Assembly (NCBI GenBank): GCA_963695075.1
Contig: CAVOFR010000007.1
Location: forward strand, 1,054,001-1,118,000
Reading direction: 5' to 3'
Source of the DNA: CAWCAL01 sp963695075
GTDB taxonomy: Bacteria; Actinomycetota; Acidimicrobiia; Acidimicrobiales; CAWCAL01
DNA length: 64,000 nt
Part shown: positions 8,919-17,426 of the stretch, in pieces
How positions within the stretch are numbered: position 1 is the first letter of the stretch
Layout: every line of letters begins with the position of its first letter
Position numbers and translations under genes: made by a program
Notes under the pieces: generated by a model
What the model was told of the DNA's origin: nothing
Databases searched by the model: none
What the model saw: the letters and a program-made list of their open reading frames with translations, nothing else

Positions 8919-10400
8919 TCAGATGCTGAAGCCCCCACCGGGCTCGAGCTCGATCATGCGGCCGTGCCACTCGCCTTCGGCCATGGCCTCGGCGGTGTCC
9001 GGATCGTCGTTCGCCACCACCGAGCGGCGGTCGGGATCGAGCCGGGCGAGGCAACGAACCATCTCCGGTGCGCCCTCGCGTCCGTACCACACGGAGTACC
9101 CCTCGATCGTGGCGTTCCCGGACGGCTGGGGCTCGATCTTCGGGTGGGGGGCCGCGTCGATCTCAGCCTGGTCGGGGGCCGGGTCGATGGGCTCATAGGG
9201 TCTGGTCGGGGGAGCAGACGAGTACAGACCGGCCGAGTGCTTGGTCACGTGCCAGCCCAGGCCGGTGCAGAGGCCGACCTGGCCCGGGTCGGCCCGGAGC
9301 GTTTCCGCCATCGTGGCGATCGACTGGGTGGTGTAGTTGTTGCCCGGGCCGCCCGCGTAGGGCAGCCCGCCGGTGACCGTCATCGGGCGCGGGTCGTCGG
9401 CGGCGATGCCGTACGCCTCCATGGCGAGCTGAACGGCGGACGGGAAACACGAGTACAGGTCGACGTGCGCGATGTCGTCGATGCCGAGGCCGGACGATGC
9501 CCAGGTCTGTTCGGCCACCTTCCGCATGCCGGGCGACCGAGCGTAGGTCGTCCGCTCCGTCAGGTACCAGATGTCGTAACAGTCCCCGCCGCCCAGCACG
9601 AACACCCATCGGTCGTCGGCGATCCCCAGTTCACGGGCCCTGCCCGCCGTGGTCAGGATCAGCGCTGCACCCTGGTCGACGGCCATGATCGCGTTGACCC
9701 GCTTGGGGTAGGGCGACGAGACCATGCGGTTGCCGCCGGAGACGGTCATCAGCTCTTCGGCCGTGGCGCGCTCGGGGAACCAGGCGTTGGGGTTCCGGGC
9801 CGCCACCTCGGTGAATCGGGCCATCAGCCCGCCGATGAATTCGGTCTGTTGCTCCGGCGTGCGTCCGGCGGCGGTACGCAGCGCCGGTTCCCACAACGGG
9901 TAGGACACGATCGGTAGTGCGATCTGGCGGTCGTCCTCCATCGGGTGACACGGATCCCGCTCGTCGGGCGGCGGCAGCGACCCTGGGTGTCGTCCCCAGT
10001 CGACCAGGTGGCCGGACTTCTTGGCCAGGCGCCTGCCGGCGACCGCCTCGGCGCCGACCACGACGGCCATCTCGAGCTCGCCTGCGGCCAGCCGGGCCGA
10101 GACCTCGTTCACGGCGCGTTGGGGGGTGTTGCCGCCCACCTCGAGGTATCTGCGATCGGTCCGGGGATCGAGCCCGAGCCCGTCGGCCAGAAGGGCGGGG
10201 GCGTCCCCGTAGTCCCACGAGAAGATGTTGACCACGGTGAGGTGATCGACGTGACGCAGGATGCCACCACCCGTGTCGGCTTCGGCCCGGGTGGTGGCCT
10301 CGGCCATGAGCTCCATGGGGCTGGCGATCTCGGGCCAGGACTGGTCCCGCATCGTGATCTGGCCGACACCGATCACCACGGGATGGCGGTCGTCGATCAT
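8919..10400 (-). CDS. Thiolase-family (SCP2-like) protein lacking the nucleophilic Cys
   Basis: A 493-residue protein of the acetyl-CoA acetyltransferase/SCP-x thiolase group. The thiolase fold is recognisable from PVVIGVGQITMR at the N-terminus, VGAEAVAG, the central VDLYSCFPSAVQLAMEAYGI, the GGLPYAGGPGNNYTTQSIA loop and the C-terminal CTGLGWHVTKHSAG. Where classical thiolases carry the nucleophilic Cys (CGSG), this protein reads GGNTPQ. The later Cys and His loops are partly kept. It may therefore act as a non-canonical aldolase/thiolase in side-chain degradation, as some SCP2-like proteins do. It stands divergent from an amidohydrolase gene with a 103-bp shared upstream region. Confidence 0.82.
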   Translation of the reverse strand: MIDDRHPVVIGVGQITMRDQSWPEIASPMELMAEATTRAEADTGGGILRHVDHLTVVNIFSWDYGDAPALLADGLGLDPRTDRRYLEVGGNTPQRAVNEVSARLAAGELEMAVVVGAEAVAGRRLAKKSGHLVDWGRHPGSLPPPDERDPCHPMEDDRQIALPIVSYPLWEPALRTAAGRTPEQQTEFIGGLMARFTEVAARNPNAWFPERATAEELMTVSGGNRMVSSPYPKRVNAIMAVDQGAALILTTAGRARELGIADDRWVFVLGGGDCYDIWYLTERTTYARSPGMRKVAEQTWASSGLGIDDIAHVDLYSCFPSAVQLAMEAYGIAADDPRPMTVTGGLPYAGGPGNNYTTQSIATMAETLRADPGQVGLCTGLGWHVTKHSAGLYSSAPPTRPYEPIDPAPDQAEIDAAPHPKIEPQPSGNATIEGYSVWYGREGAPEMVRCLARLDPDRRSVVANDDPDTAEAMAEGEWHGRMIELEPGGGFSI

Positions 10401-10503
10401 GTCAATCGGGCTATCACATCCCGGACCCCTTCCCGTGACAAGACGATTTGCGAGAATGTCCTCTCGGGAGGGTCAGGCTAGCCTCGGGTAGTTGGGGGAA
10501 GCG

Positions 10504-11688
10504 ATGGCTGCGTACGACGGACCGATCTTCGACTGCGACAACCATTACTACGAGGCCGAGGACGCCTTCACCCGTCACGTACCCGCCGAAATGCAGCACC
10601 GGTGTGTGCAGTGGGTGGAGATGAACGGCCGGCGCCACCACATCGTGGCCGGTCGGCTCGATCGCCAGGTGACCAACCCGACGTTCGATCCGATCTCCAA
10701 GCCCGGGGTGCTCCGGGAGTACTACCGCGGCAACCCCGAGGGCAGGACCGCCACCGAGCTGATCCGCTCGGCGATCGAGCCGATGCCGCCCGAGTACATG
10801 GACCGCGACGCGCGGATCGAGCGGATGGACGCTCAGGGACTCGACGGCCTGTGGCTGTTTCCGACGCTGGGCGTCCTCTACGAGGACCGCATGAAGAAGG
10901 ACATCGAGGCCGTGTGCGCCACCTTCGGGGCGTTCAACCGATGGGTCGAGGACGACTGGGGTCTCGCCTACCGGAACAAGATCTTCGGCGCCCCGTACAT
11001 CCCGCTGGCCGACCTCGACTGGGCCTGTCGCGAGCTCGACTGGGCCCTCGAACGCGACGCCCGCGTCATCGTCATGCGCCCGGCAGCGGTCTTCACCAAG
11101 GACGGGCCGCGCACCGCGTCCGATCCGGTGTTCGACCCGTTCTGGTCCCGGGTCGACGAGGCAGGTGTCACCGTCGTCGCCCACGTCAGCAACTCGGGGT
11201 ACTCGACCAACGGGTACCCGCGATCAGGGCTCCTCGACACGATCGGCGGTGGCAAGCGCCCCACGGTGGCCAGCCTGAACCCCGAGCGGGCCATCTACGA
11301 CTTCCTGCTCACGTTGATCTACGACAAGCTCTTCGAGCGCTTCCCCAATCTGCGGATCGCATCGGTCGAGAACGGCTCGGCGTTCCTCGCCGATCTGTTC
11401 CGGAAGCTCGAGCTGTCGCGCGAGCGTCTGCCCGACTACTACCGCGAGGACCCGGTCGCGCTGTTCCGCAATCATGTGTGGATCAACCCGTTCTGGGAGG
11501 ACGACATGGCCGAGATTGTCGGCCACATGGGTGCCGATCGCGTGATCTTCGGATCGGACTGGCCCCACATGGAAGGGCTTGCCCAGCCGCGTGACATCTT
11601 CGCCGACCTGGGCGCCATCCCGGTCGACGACCAGGAGAAGATCCTGCACGGCAACACGGTCGGGCTCAACCAACGCCGGGCGGCCTGA
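10504..11688 (+). CDS. Amidohydrolase 2 family metal-dependent hydrolase/decarboxylase
   Basis: A 394-residue TIM-barrel amidohydrolase of the ACMSD/gamma-resorcylate decarboxylase type. It shows the N-terminal metal site FDCDNHYYEAEDAF (in place of DxHxH), the conserved SVENGSAFLADL with Glu, and the C-terminal IFGSDWPHMEG, whose Asp is a metal ligand. ATG 10504 has a GGGGGAA ribosome site a few bases upstream; the TTG at 10492 is less likely. It is separated by 11 bp from an acyl-CoA synthetase gene, so both are probably co-transcribed. Related proteins decarboxylate aromatic acids or hydrolyse ring-cleavage products; the exact substrate is unknown. Confidence 0.85.
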   Translation: MAAYDGPIFDCDNHYYEAEDAFTRHVPAEMQHRCVQWVEMNGRRHHIVAGRLDRQVTNPTFDPISKPGVLREYYRGNPEGRTATELIRSAIEPMPPEYMDRDARIERMDAQGLDGLWLFPTLGVLYEDRMKKDIEAVCATFGAFNRWVEDDWGLAYRNKIFGAPYIPLADLDWACRELDWALERDARVIVMRPAAVFTKDGPRTASDPVFDPFWSRVDEAGVTVVAHVSNSGYSTNGYPRSGLLDTIGGGKRPTVASLNPERAIYDFLLTLIYDKLFERFPNLRIASVENGSAFLADLFRKLELSRERLPDYYREDPVALFRNHVWINPFWEDDMAEIVGHMGADRVIFGSDWPHMEGLAQPRDIFADLGAIPVDDQEKILHGNTVGLNQRRAA

Positions 11689-11699
11689 GCCGCCGACCC

Positions 11700-13421
11700 G
11701 TGACAGCGGACGCCTCCCTACTCAGCATCGACGAGGCCGTCGCAGAGCTGACCTCGCCCGGGGCACGGTTCGAGATCGAGACGGTCCCCGTGGGCGGCGT
11801 GCCGACGAAGGTCTTCAAGCAGCGCCTGCATTCGCTGCGTGAACTGGCCCAGCTCGCCTACGCGAAGCGCCACGACACCGAGCTCCTCGTCTACGGGGAC
11901 GAGCGGTACACCTACGGTGAGTTCTTCGAGCTCGCCAACTCCGCTTCGACCGTCCTGCGGCGCGACCACGGACTCGATGTCGGCGATCGGGTGGCGATCC
12001 TGTCGGCCAACAACCCGACGTGGTGCCTCGCGTTCTGGGCCGCTCTCAACGCGAACGCGGTGGCCGTCGGGATCAACGGCTGGTGGAAGGCCGACGAGAT
12101 CATGTTCGGGCTCGATGACTCCGGCGCCAGTGTGCTCGTCGCCGACCGCGGTCGCTTCGCTCGGATCCGCGATCGCATCGACGAGCTCGTCGGGGTGGGA
12201 GCGATCTTCCTCGTCGACCCCGAGCCCGACGACCTAGATCTCGACGAGCGCATCCACGATGCCGCCGACCTACTGGCCGAACCCACCGCCGAGTTCCCGG
12301 ACGTGCCGATCGACGAGGACGATCCCGCCGTCATCCTCTACACCAGCGGCACCACCGGGCGACCCAAGGGTGCCGTCGGGACCCACCGGTCCTGGTTCGC
12401 GTCGACCCACAATGTCAGCGCGGTCTCGGCGGCCATCGCCGCGGCCAGCCCCGCTGACAGTCCGCCGTCCTCCGGGGCGGACGTTCGGCTGCTCTGCGTC
12501 CCGCTCTTCCACGTCAGCGGAGCCCAGTCGCATCTGGTCGCCGGGCTGCTCGCCGGATGGAAGCTGGTCATGCCCGAGGGCCGGTTCGAGCCCGAAAAGA
12601 CCATGCGGCTCATCGAGACCGAAGGCGTGACGGCGTGGGCCGCGGTGCCGACCATGGTCTCCCGGGTCTGCCAGCATCCAGACCGGGACGCCTTCGACCT
12701 CGGCGGCGTTCGCAGCATCGGCTACGGCGGTGCCCCGGCCCCGTCCGATCTCACCGCCGGTGTGCGGGAGACCTTCCCGAACGTCACCTACCAGGCCAAC
12801 ATCTACGGTCTGACCGAGACGTCAGGTGTCTCGACCCTCAACGGCGGCCAGTCCCGCCTCGACCGCCCCGGTTCGGTCGGTCGCGCGCTGATGACAGTCG
12901 ACGTCGAGATCCGTGACGAGGATCGACACCCGCTCCCGGCGGGCGAGACCGGAGAGGTCTGCGTGCGCGGGCCGCACATCATCGCCGGCTACTGGAATCG
13001 TGCAGCCGCCACCGCCGATGCGATCGTCGACGGGTGGCTCCACACCGGCGACCTCGGCCACCTCGACGACGAGGGGTACCTGTTGATCACCGACCGGGCG
13101 AAGGACATGATCATCCGCGGCGGCGAGAACATCTACTGCGTCGAGATCGAGGATCGCCTCGCGGGCCATCCGTCCGTTCTCGAGGCGGCGGTCGTCGGCG
13201 TCCCGCACCCCGATCTGGGCGAGGACGTGAAGGCCTTCGTCCAAGTGGCGCCGGGCAGCACGGTCACCGTCGTCGAGCTCCAGGCGTGGGTGGCCGAGAT
13301 GCTCGCGGATTTCAAGGTGCCCAGCCGGATCGAGATCGGTCCGGACTCCCTGCCCCGAAACGAGACGGGCAAGGTGCTCAAGAACGTCCTCAGAGAGGCA
13401 CCGACGACGTCGGCCGGCTGA
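11700..13421 (+). CDS. Acyl-CoA synthetase (AMP-forming, class I adenylate-forming)
   Basis: A 573-residue ANL-superfamily ligase. The P-loop-like A3 motif ILYTSGTTGRPKGA is near residue 216. The A5 motif YGLTETSG, A7 LHTGDLGHLDDEGY, A8 hinge RAKDMIIRGGENIY and C-terminal A10 Lys (NETGKVLKNVLRE) are all present, so the enzyme should be active. The reaction activates a carboxylate to acyl-AMP and then acyl-CoA. Medium/long-chain or aromatic acids are plausible given the neighbours. It follows the amidohydrolase by 11 bp and converges on a Rieske oxygenase gene. Confidence 0.93.
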   Translation: MTADASLLSIDEAVAELTSPGARFEIETVPVGGVPTKVFKQRLHSLRELAQLAYAKRHDTELLVYGDERYTYGEFFELANSASTVLRRDHGLDVGDRVAILSANNPTWCLAFWAALNANAVAVGINGWWKADEIMFGLDDSGASVLVADRGRFARIRDRIDELVGVGAIFLVDPEPDDLDLDERIHDAADLLAEPTAEFPDVPIDEDDPAVILYTSGTTGRPKGAVGTHRSWFASTHNVSAVSAAIAAASPADSPPSSGADVRLLCVPLFHVSGAQSHLVAGLLAGWKLVMPEGRFEPEKTMRLIETEGVTAWAAVPTMVSRVCQHPDRDAFDLGGVRSIGYGGAPAPSDLTAGVRETFPNVTYQANIYGLTETSGVSTLNGGQSRLDRPGSVGRALMTVDVEIRDEDRHPLPAGETGEVCVRGPHIIAGYWNRAAATADAIVDGWLHTGDLGHLDDEGYLLITDRAKDMIIRGGENIYCVEIEDRLAGHPSVLEAAVVGVPHPDLGEDVKAFVQVAPGSTVTVVELQAWVAEMLADFKVPSRIEIGPDSLPRNETGKVLKNVLREAPTTSAG

Positions 13422-13427
13422 GCCGGT

Positions 13428-14513
13428 TCAGTTCCCTTCGTAGAACTGCGAGTACCAGCGGCGGAACTCGGCGATCGGACCGTCGCCCTTCACCAGTACC
13501 GGGCGCTCCCGGTAGATCTTGTCCCGCCAGATCGGCACGTCGGCCTGGAGGCCGTAGGTGCCGGTGACGCCGTCGACGAGATCCTCGGCGGCGTCTGCCA
13601 TCGACCGGGGGAACAGAAAGTGCCAGCGAAGCCGGCAGGTACCACGATCGATCGGTGTGGTGGAGGCGATGAGCGTCATCAGGTCGGGGACGCGCAGTAG
13701 CGCCACCCCCGGGCCGTGGGAGTAGCGGGTGAACGTCGCTCCATCGGGGAGCGTTTCGACAACCCAGGACACTGGCCCTTCGGTGTGGAACACCGAAGCG
13801 TCACCCGGCACGACTTCCCGACGGTGTACGTAACGGAGATGGGCGTAGTCGACGTTGTTCTCCGCCATCTCCTGGAGGGCTGCCACCAGCTCGAACTTCC
13901 AGACGTGCGCCTCGGTCCAGTCGGGATCGCCCACCTCGTCGACGTCGGGGATCTCGTAGCCGGGCGGCTCGTCGGCCGCGTGGTACCAGAAGTAGATGAA
14001 CCCGTCCTTCTCGTCGACCGGATAGCTCCGAACCCGGGCGCGCTCGGGAATGCGCGAATCGCTGTAGGGGATCTCGACGCACGCGCCGTCGGTGCCGAAG
14101 TGCCAGCCGTGGTACGGACACTTCAGCGTCCGGTCGACCACCCGGCCTCCACCGAGATGGGCACCCAGGTGGGGGCAGTGCGCGTCGAAGACGCGGGCTC
14201 GGCCGTGTTCGTCCCGGAAGACCACCAGGTCCCGATCGACCGCGACGGTCGACACGACGTCACCGGGACCGACGTCGTCGCTTCCCTCGATGGCGTACCA
14301 GCCGTTCGGGACGGCGAGTGCGTGTGATCGACGGGGGACCGACACCTCGACGACCCGGTTGTGCGGATGCTCCGATCCGGACGGCTCTGGGCGGGCGCCG
14401 AAGTCGGGCAGCACCATGGCCTGTACCCCGTCGAAGGGATCGGCGCCGTCGGCCGGTGCGTCGCCGTTGGCCTCGTCGGTCTCACGCGGCATGTCGTCGG
14501 TGCTGTCGCCCAT
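13428..14513 (-). CDS. Rieske non-haem iron oxygenase, alpha subunit (KshA-like)
   Basis: A 361-residue Rieske oxygenase. The [2Fe-2S] ligands are C113/H115 (DAHCPHLGAHLGGG) and C132/H135 (LKCPYHGWHF). The mononuclear iron site is D222/H225/H230 in ENNVDYAHLRYVH. Length and motif spacing fit the KshA/terpene and steroid oxygenase group rather than ring-hydroxylating dioxygenases with a beta subunit. No ferredoxin or reductase gene is adjacent, so electrons must come from elsewhere. The N-terminal 50 residues are acidic and low complexity. It diverges from a thioesterase gene over a 71-bp region that contains the palindrome CAAGAAGTGTCTTG. Confidence 0.92.
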   Translation of the reverse strand: MGDSTDDMPRETDEANGDAPADGADPFDGVQAMVLPDFGARPEPSGSEHPHNRVVEVSVPRRSHALAVPNGWYAIEGSDDVGPGDVVSTVAVDRDLVVFRDEHGRARVFDAHCPHLGAHLGGGRVVDRTLKCPYHGWHFGTDGACVEIPYSDSRIPERARVRSYPVDEKDGFIYFWYHAADEPPGYEIPDVDEVGDPDWTEAHVWKFELVAALQEMAENNVDYAHLRYVHRREVVPGDASVFHTEGPVSWVVETLPDGATFTRYSHGPGVALLRVPDLMTLIASTTPIDRGTCRLRWHFLFPRSMADAAEDLVDGVTGTYGLQADVPIWRDKIYRERPVLVKGDGPIAEFRRWYSQFYEGN

Positions 14514-14529
14514 TGAGGCAGGACGATAT

Positions 14530-14543
14530 CAAGAAGTGTCTTG
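14530..14543. promoter_or_regulatory. Operator-like palindrome between divergent catabolic genes
   Basis: CAAGAAGTGTCTTG has 5-bp arms CAAGA/TCTTG around 4 bp. It lies 16 bp upstream of the Rieske start and 42 bp upstream of the thioesterase start. On the minus strand it continues into TATCGT, a -10-like hexamer. The size and position fit a dimeric repressor site, but no bound regulator is identified. Confidence 0.35.
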
Positions 14544-14584
14544 TCTCAACCGTTGTTGCCGCCCCGGGGAGCGAACCGGTAGAG

Positions 14585-15529
14585 ATGGGCGCCTCCATGG
14601 ACCTCCTCCACACCACCCAGGTCGCTCCCGGGCAGATCGATCACCTCGGCCACATGAACGTGCGGTACTACGCCGAACACGCCCGTACCGGCGGGTCGGC
14701 GCTGATCGGCTCCCTCGGGCTCGCTGCCGACGACGGTCCCGCGTTCCGGCTCGGTGACCTCTACATCCGTCACCACCGCGAGCAGATGGTGGACGCCCGG
14801 TTGGCCGTTCTGGGGGGTGTGCTCTCGGTCGAGTCCGATCGGCTCCGCCTCTACGAAGAGCTCGTCAACGTCGAGACCGACGAGATCGCCGCGACCTACG
14901 TCGTCTCGTACGAGCCGGTGGATCCCGCCGATCGGAGCATCCGACCGATCTCCGACGAAGCGGTCGACGCGGCCCGGGAACGTACCGTCGCCGTACCCGA
15001 GCGCGGTCGGCCCCGGAGCATCGCCATAGACGACGATCCCACCGCCGACGCTCCCTCGCTGGAGGAGCTCAGGGCCCGCGACCTGGCGATGCGCCGGGTC
15101 CGGACCGTGGCCGAGGAGGCGTGCGACGCCGAGGGATACCTCGACGCGAACGCCGTCGCCGAGCTGGTGTGGGGTGGCATCCCGCTCGAAGGTCACGAGT
15201 TCGAGCCGTTCCATCTCACCGCCGAGGGCGTCCGGATCGCCTGGGCCACGATGGAGACGCGTGGAACCTGGGCCCGGCAGCCGCAGGCCGGTGATCGGGT
15301 GCAGAGCTTCGGAGCCGAGCTCGAGATCAACGACAAGACCACGCTCACTCGGCACTGGGTGTTCGATGTCGACCGTGCCGATCTGGTCTGCACCTTCGCC
15401 GTGGTCGGCCTGGCGTTCGACCTCGAGGCCCGCCGTGCGGTCGTCATCCCGGATGCCGTCCGCGAGGCCTTCGCTGAGCGACTCCACCCGGATCTGGCAA
15501 GCACTATTGTGCGGCCTCGTGGCGACTGA
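14585..15529 (+). CDS. Double hot-dog acyl-CoA thioesterase
   Basis: A 314-residue protein of two hot-dog modules. The first begins with the 4HBT-type signature DHLGHMNVRYYAEH (catalytic Asp, GHMN). The second (about residues 165-300) includes GVRIAWATMETRGTW and DRVQSFGAELEI. Such proteins cleave acyl-CoA esters, and the fused dimer mimics the usual homodimer. ATG 14585 is preferred and ATG 14597 is possible. The 3' end overlaps the following SDR start at 15519, so the two are coupled. It is divergent from the Rieske oxygenase gene, suggesting a shared catabolic role. Confidence 0.8.
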   Translation: MGASMDLLHTTQVAPGQIDHLGHMNVRYYAEHARTGGSALIGSLGLAADDGPAFRLGDLYIRHHREQMVDARLAVLGGVLSVESDRLRLYEELVNVETDEIAATYVVSYEPVDPADRSIRPISDEAVDAARERTVAVPERGRPRSIAIDDDPTADAPSLEELRARDLAMRRVRTVAEEACDAEGYLDANAVAELVWGGIPLEGHEFEPFHLTAEGVRIAWATMETRGTWARQPQAGDRVQSFGAELEINDKTTLTRHWVFDVDRADLVCTFAVVGLAFDLEARRAVVIPDAVREAFAERLHPDLASTIVRPRGD

Positions 15530-16367
15530 AACCTCCGCGGTGAGGGCCCTGGACGGCCGGGCTGCGGTCGTCACCGGATCGGGGTCGGGGATCGGACGGG
15601 CCTCGGCGATGGCGCTGGCGAGTGCCGGAGCTTCGGTAATGGTCTCGGATCTGGACGACGACGCCGGTGCCGAGACCGTCTCGTCGATCCGGGACGCCGG
15701 TGGAGCTGCCGCCTTCACTCACTGCGACGTGAGCGATGCCGACCAGTGTGGGACGCTGATCGACGCCACGATCGAGGCGTTCGGCCGACTCGATGTGCTC
15801 CACGCCAACGCGGGCGTTTCATTGGTCGGCGAGGACGGCTTCGCGCCGCTCATCTCCATCGAGACCTGGCAGAAGGTCGTGGCCATCAACCTCAACGGTG
15901 TCTTCTACTGCTGCCATCACGCCGTGGGACCGATGGCGAAGGCCGGTCGTGGTTCGATCATCGTGACGGCGTCCTCGATGGGCATCGTCCCGTTGGGCGG
16001 GATGGATGCGTATGCGGCCACAAAGTCGGCGGTGATCGGCCTGGCCCGGTCCATGGCCCCGATGTGCGGCCCACTCGGCATCAGGATCAACGCGATCTGT
16101 CCGGGCTATGTCGAGACTCCGCTCACCGCCCTACTGCACGAAAGCGACGAGGCTGCGCCGGCGTTCGCGGCCCAACACGCCGAGCCGGGCTGGCAGACGC
16201 CCGAGGAGATCGCCGACACGGTCGTCTTCCTGGCGTCCGACGCCAGCCGAGCCTTCACCGGGGCCGCGCTCACCTGTGACCGCGGTTGGACCAACTTCAA
16301 GGCCCCTGACGCGATGCGGGAGTTCCATCACCTCACGGCCCAGGCCGTGAGGGGCCAAGCCCGGTGA
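15519..16367 (+). CDS. Short-chain dehydrogenase/reductase (SDR)
   Basis: A 282-residue classical SDR. The NAD(P)-binding TGSGSGIG is near residue 20. An Asp after beta-2 (SDLDDD) suggests NAD(H) preference. HANAG, the catalytic Ser in TASSMG and YAATKS (Tyr and Lys) are present. The C-terminal FLASDASRAFTG is typical of the family. GTG 15519 overlaps the thioesterase stop by 11 bp; GTG 15540 is an alternative giving a shorter N-terminus. The downstream EEP gene overlaps it by 4 bp (GTGA). It likely oxidises a hydroxyl intermediate; the substrate is unknown. Confidence 0.9.
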   Translation: MATETSAVRALDGRAAVVTGSGSGIGRASAMALASAGASVMVSDLDDDAGAETVSSIRDAGGAAAFTHCDVSDADQCGTLIDATIEAFGRLDVLHANAGVSLVGEDGFAPLISIETWQKVVAINLNGVFYCCHHAVGPMAKAGRGSIIVTASSMGIVPLGGMDAYAATKSAVIGLARSMAPMCGPLGIRINAICPGYVETPLTALLHESDEAAPAFAAQHAEPGWQTPEEIADTVVFLASDASRAFTGAALTCDRGWTNFKAPDAMREFHHLTAQAVRGQAR

Positions 16368-17362
16368 GCAAGGGGTCGGGCACCCTGCTCGCTCATTTCG
16401 TGGGTCTGGTGGCTGTCGCGTGCTCGTCCGGAGGCGGCGAGGTGGGCATGGAAGTAGGAGAACGGATGGTGGAGCTCGAACCGGCGACCGTGCACATCGT
16501 GAACCTCAACGTGCTCCACGGCAATCCCCTCGGGTCGCCGTGCGATCCGGGTGACCAATGTGGTGCGGTCGACCGGATCGACCTGCTGAGCAGCCACATC
16601 GCGCGAGCCGACTGTCCCGAGATCGTGACGCTCCAGGAGGTCGACGAGCTCATCGAGGAGCTCCTCACCGCGGAGGTGCCCGATCTCTGCGACGGGTCCT
16701 ACGACATGCGGATCCTGCCTGATCCTGCCGTCAGTCTGGGTATCGATCGCGAGGTGGTGCTCACGTCGCTGGAGGTCGTCGACGAGGTTCTGCTCGATCT
16801 CCCGGCCTTCCCGTGGTCGGCCCATCATGTGGCCCTCGAGTCGCCCCTGGGACCGCTCGATCTGGTGACCACCCACCTGGCCAGCGGAGCCAACAACCCC
16901 GGGTGCGCCGAAGCAGACTGCATGCCACCGTGCGCCGACGATGACGACGCCCGGACCTGTGGGGCGAGACTCATCCTCGACCACCTCGATACCGAGGGGG
17001 GCGAAGGTCTCCACCTGGTGACCGGCGACTTCAACGCCGAGCCCGGCGACCCCGCCCACCAGCTCGCCCTCGACGCCGGCTTCGTCGACGCTCACGTCGC
17101 GGCCGGCAACCCGGAGTGCGGCCCGCGGCAGCCGTCGAGTTGTACGAGCGGGCGATCGGAGTCGGACCTCGGCGATCCGTCCGCCACGTCGGGCACTCGG
17201 ATCGACTACATCCTCGTCCGAGATTCGACGACCTGCGTCGCTGTATTCGACCCGGACCTGACCGGCGGTTGGGCCAACGAGCCCGTCGAACCGACCGGTG
17301 CAAGTGGGGTGGTGTGGGTCAGCGACCACGACGGCGTGCAGGCCGGCATCAGCTGCGGCTGA
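16364..17362 (+). CDS. Secreted endonuclease/exonuclease/phosphatase-family lipoprotein
   Basis: A 332-residue protein with a short lipoprotein signal ending in VAVAC (Cys20). The EEP fold motifs are in order: NLNVLHGN (Asn), LQEVDE (metal-binding Glu), THLASG (His), GDFNAEP (catalytic Asp-Asn) and the terminal SDHDGV (Asp-His). All the residues expected for a Mg-dependent phosphodiesterase are present. Several Cys pairs (CDPGDQC, CAEADCMPPC) suggest disulfides, fitting an extracellular location. EEP proteins cut nucleic acids, sphingomyelin or phosphoinositides; which applies is unclear. It overlaps the SDR stop by 4 bp although its function looks unrelated. Confidence 0.86.
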   Translation: MSKGSGTLLAHFVGLVAVACSSGGGEVGMEVGERMVELEPATVHIVNLNVLHGNPLGSPCDPGDQCGAVDRIDLLSSHIARADCPEIVTLQEVDELIEELLTAEVPDLCDGSYDMRILPDPAVSLGIDREVVLTSLEVVDEVLLDLPAFPWSAHHVALESPLGPLDLVTTHLASGANNPGCAEADCMPPCADDDDARTCGARLILDHLDTEGGEGLHLVTGDFNAEPGDPAHQLALDAGFVDAHVAAGNPECGPRQPSSCTSGRSESDLGDPSATSGTRIDYILVRDSTTCVAVFDPDLTGGWANEPVEPTGASGVVWVSDHDGVQAGISCG

Positions 17363-17364
17363 TT

Positions 17365-17417
17365 TCGAACTTTGTGCGCGCGCTTGCACATGGGTACTGC
17401 CAGCGCACAAAGTTCGA
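17365..17417. repeat. 15-bp perfect inverted repeat between convergent genes (terminator-like)
   Basis: TCGAACTTTGTGCGC (17365-17379) and its exact reverse complement GCGCACAAAGTTCGA (17403-17417) flank a 23-nt spacer. The element fills the gap between a plus-strand gene ending at 17362 and a minus-strand gene ending at 17427. The right arm plus inner spacer, read on the minus strand, matches a sequence at the window end (63980-63998), so it is a dispersed repeat and not only a terminator. Confidence 0.75.
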
Positions 17418-17426
17418 GAAGGGAGG

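Noticed and set aside
17380..17402. tRNA-like or small-RNA gene in the hairpin loop region
   Set aside because: The loop is only 23 nt, and no cloverleaf or T-loop GTTCRANNC could be found.
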